Positions 29,868 through 30,948 of a DNA stretch of 30,948 bases are shown piece after piece. A program made the translations under genes and the position numbers. The stretch covers positions 1 through 30,948 of the forward strand of contig CAZVNZ010000033.1 of assembly GCA_964628515.1 (NCBI GenBank), in the 5' to 3' direction. The stretch comes from CAZVNZ01 sp964628515. GTDB lineage: Bacteria > Bacillota > Clostridia > Christensenellales > Christensenellaceae. The notes beneath the pieces were generated by a model. It worked only from the letters and a program-made list of their open reading frames with translations, was not told where the DNA came from and searched no databases. How positions within the stretch are numbered: the first letter of the stretch is position 1; every line of letters starts with the position of its first letter.

Positions 29868-30641
29868 TTAATAATCTCCCTTATTGTTTACCATAAATTC
29901 CTCTGCAAGCTCCTTGTAGGCTTTTGTGCCTATACATTTATCGTCGTAGAGCACCACCGGCAAGCCGTAGCTTGGCGCCTCCCCTAAGCGCACATTGCGA
30001 GGTATTACCGTTTGGTAAACCTTATTTTTAAAGTATTTACGCACCTCTTCCACCACCTGCAAGGATAAATTTGTGCGTGCATCGTACATTGTAAACACAA
30101 CCCCCTCCACTTCTAAGCCTGGGTTTAGGCTTTGCTTAACTAATTTTACCGTGTTCATTAGTTGAGACAGCCCCTCTAAAGCATAGTATTCGCATTGTAT
30201 TGGCACAAGTATTTTATTTGCCGCCGTTAGTGCGTTTAGGGTAATCAGCCCAAGAGAAGGTGGGCAGTCCATAAATATGTAGTCGTACTCCTCTTTTATT
30301 TCTTCTAAAGCACGTTTTAGCACCGTTTCTCTTGCAATTACAGATACAAGCTCAAGCTCCGCTCCCACTAAATTTATGTTTGCCGGCATTACCTTTAGCG
30401 TGTCTATCATGGTGGGAAGTACCGCCTCTTTTGCGGATGCGTTAGAAATCAGTACATCGTAGGAGGATTTATCTACCTCTAAACGTTGCAGTCCAAGACC
30501 GCTTGTAGAGTTGCCCTGTGGGTCTATATCTATTAAAAGCACTTTTTTGCCTGTAAGTGCCGTGCAAGCACTAATATTTATTGCGGTTGTGGTTTTCCCC
30601 ACACCGCCTTTTTGATTTGCTATTGCTATTATTTTACCCAA
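29868..30641 (-). CDS. parA: Chromosome partitioning ATPase ParA/Soj
   Basis: 257 aa deviant-Walker ATPase: KGGVGKTT (11-18), LLIDIDPQGNSTSG, YIFMDCPPSLG and VIPRNVRLGEAPSYG are all Soj-type. It has no N-terminal helix-turn-helix, so it is the short chromosomal form. The start is a TTG (30641), with AGGAGAG five bases upstream. It works with ParB to segregate the origin region. In Firmicutes parAB usually lie near oriC, so the chromosome origin may be beyond the right edge. The palindromic promoter element C points at it from 59 bp away. Confidence 0.95.
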   Translation of the reverse strand: MGKIIAIANQKGGVGKTTTAINISACTALTGKKVLLIDIDPQGNSTSGLGLQRLEVDKSSYDVLISNASAKEAVLPTMIDTLKVMPANINLVGAELELVSVIARETVLKRALEEIKEEYDYIFMDCPPSLGLITLNALTAANKILVPIQCEYYALEGLSQLMNTVKLVKQSLNPGLEVEGVVFTMYDARTNLSLQVVEEVRKYFKNKVYQTVIPRNVRLGEAPSYGLPVVLYDDKCIGTKAYKELAEEFMVNNKGDY

Positions 30642-30700
30642 ATTTTCTCTCCTGTTTGGTTATTTTGGTGGTTGTTTTATAATAAATTGCGTACTATATT

Positions 30701-30948
30701 AGTATAGCATTTTGTCAAAAGTTATGCAATAATTTTTGGTATAAAATGAACATATAGCTTCCTTACTATAAGACGCAAAGCGTCTAACATACATTAGATG
30801 CTACATAGCATTTTGTCAAAAGTTATGCAGTAACTTTTGGTATAAAATGAACATATAGCTTCCTTATTATAAGACGCAAAGCGTCTAACATAAATTAGAT
30901 GCTACATAGCATTTTGTCAAAAGTTATGCAGTAACTTTTGGTATAAAA
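30701..30948 (-). repeat. 101-bp tandem repeat array with palindromic promoter element, locus C (parAB)
   Basis: Units at 30705-30805 and 30806-30906 differ at only four positions; a third begins at 30907 and is cut by the window end after 42 bases. Each unit has a palindrome with CAAAAG arms (30716-30738, 30817-30839, 30918-30940) and the hairpin AGACGC-aaa-GCGTCT (30771-30785, 30872-30886). The unit nearest parA runs, on the minus strand, through TTGACA and TGC into TATACT (30706-30701), an extended -10 that the other units lack. The same unit occurs singly at 21947. Confidence 0.85.

Noticed and set aside
29069..29896. Long plus-strand ORF opposite parB
   Set aside because: It is the antisense shadow of parB, serine-rich, without promoter or ribosome site.
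29005..30641. parS site in or near parAB
   Set aside because: No match to the 16-bp palindrome was found by eye; a CACGTG at about 13586 lacks the flanks.
30705..30948. CRISPR array
   Set aside because: Whole 101-bp units are repeated with no variable spacers, and no cas genes are present.
30705..30948. DnaA boxes or oriC in the repeats
   Set aside because: TTATGCAAT/TTATGCAGT within the units differ from TTATCCACA at several positions and there is no dnaA or dnaN. The parAB context makes an origin nearby possible but not shown.

Overview
The window looks like chromosomal DNA of an uncultured, low-GC Firmicute of the class Clostridia. This rests on the A/T-rich codon use, strong AGGAGG-type ribosome binding sites, consensus TTGACA/TATAAT promoters, a soj/spo0J-type parAB pair, a KtrAB-type potassium system, an orphan MsmK/UgpC ATPase and PepF. 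No taxonomic marker (16S rRNA, ribosomal protein) is present, so placement below class is not possible. I see no rRNA, tRNA, CRISPR array, prophage or insertion sequence.

Layout. (1) 1-5200, plus strand: a tightly packed dTDP-L-rhamnose/cell-surface glycan operon (glycosyltransferase, rfbA, rfbC, rfbB, rfbD, glycosyltransferase) behind a clear promoter. (2) 5200-6460: an accessory patch with T-rich inverted repeats, a complete vapBC toxin-antitoxin pair with a palindromic operator inside its promoter, and a frameshifted orphan dinJ antitoxin. (3) 6500-9990: an SDR oxidoreductase and a hemolysin-III-like membrane protein on the minus strand, then two tandem paralogous membrane proteins of unknown function. 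Both paralogs are driven by the same 62-bp promoter block, and the first is interrupted by an in-frame stop. (4) 10000-14930: argS, serS and pepF. (5) 15080-19353: a sugar isomerase-like TIM barrel, a membrane c-di-GMP phosphodiesterase (degenerate GGDEF plus intact EAL) and a Na+-dependent amino-acid transporter preceded by a 14-codon leader ORF. (6) 19332-21864, minus: lipoprotein, ktrB, ktrA. (7) 22106-22915: a divergent QueG-like iron-sulfur protein with an apparently leaderless promoter. (8) 23111-24846: ugpC behind a highly structured leader RNA, and a 50-aa ORF behind another structured leader. (9) 25061-27988: a PadR / HAAS-pentapeptide-repeat / DrrA / DrrB operon. (10) 28068-30641, minus: parA, parB and an atypical Fpg-like protein, with a 101-bp tandem repeat array upstream of parA that runs off the window end.

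The most unusual signals are non-coding. First, a repeated cassette puts a hairpin between the ribosome binding site and the ATG of rfbB and argS, with a remnant before serS. An unrelated hairpin sits in the same place before the DrrA-like gene. Second, a palindromic promoter-like element recurs in front of three unrelated transcription units (sugar isomerase, lipoprotein-ktrBA, parAB), always pointing at the gene from 59-78 bp away, and it is part of a 101-bp repeat unit. Third, the ugpC leader can fold into four consecutive hairpins. Among proteins, the PadR/HAAS-pentapeptide/DrrAB operon is the best candidate for a poorly described system, probably drug or antimicrobial-peptide resistance.
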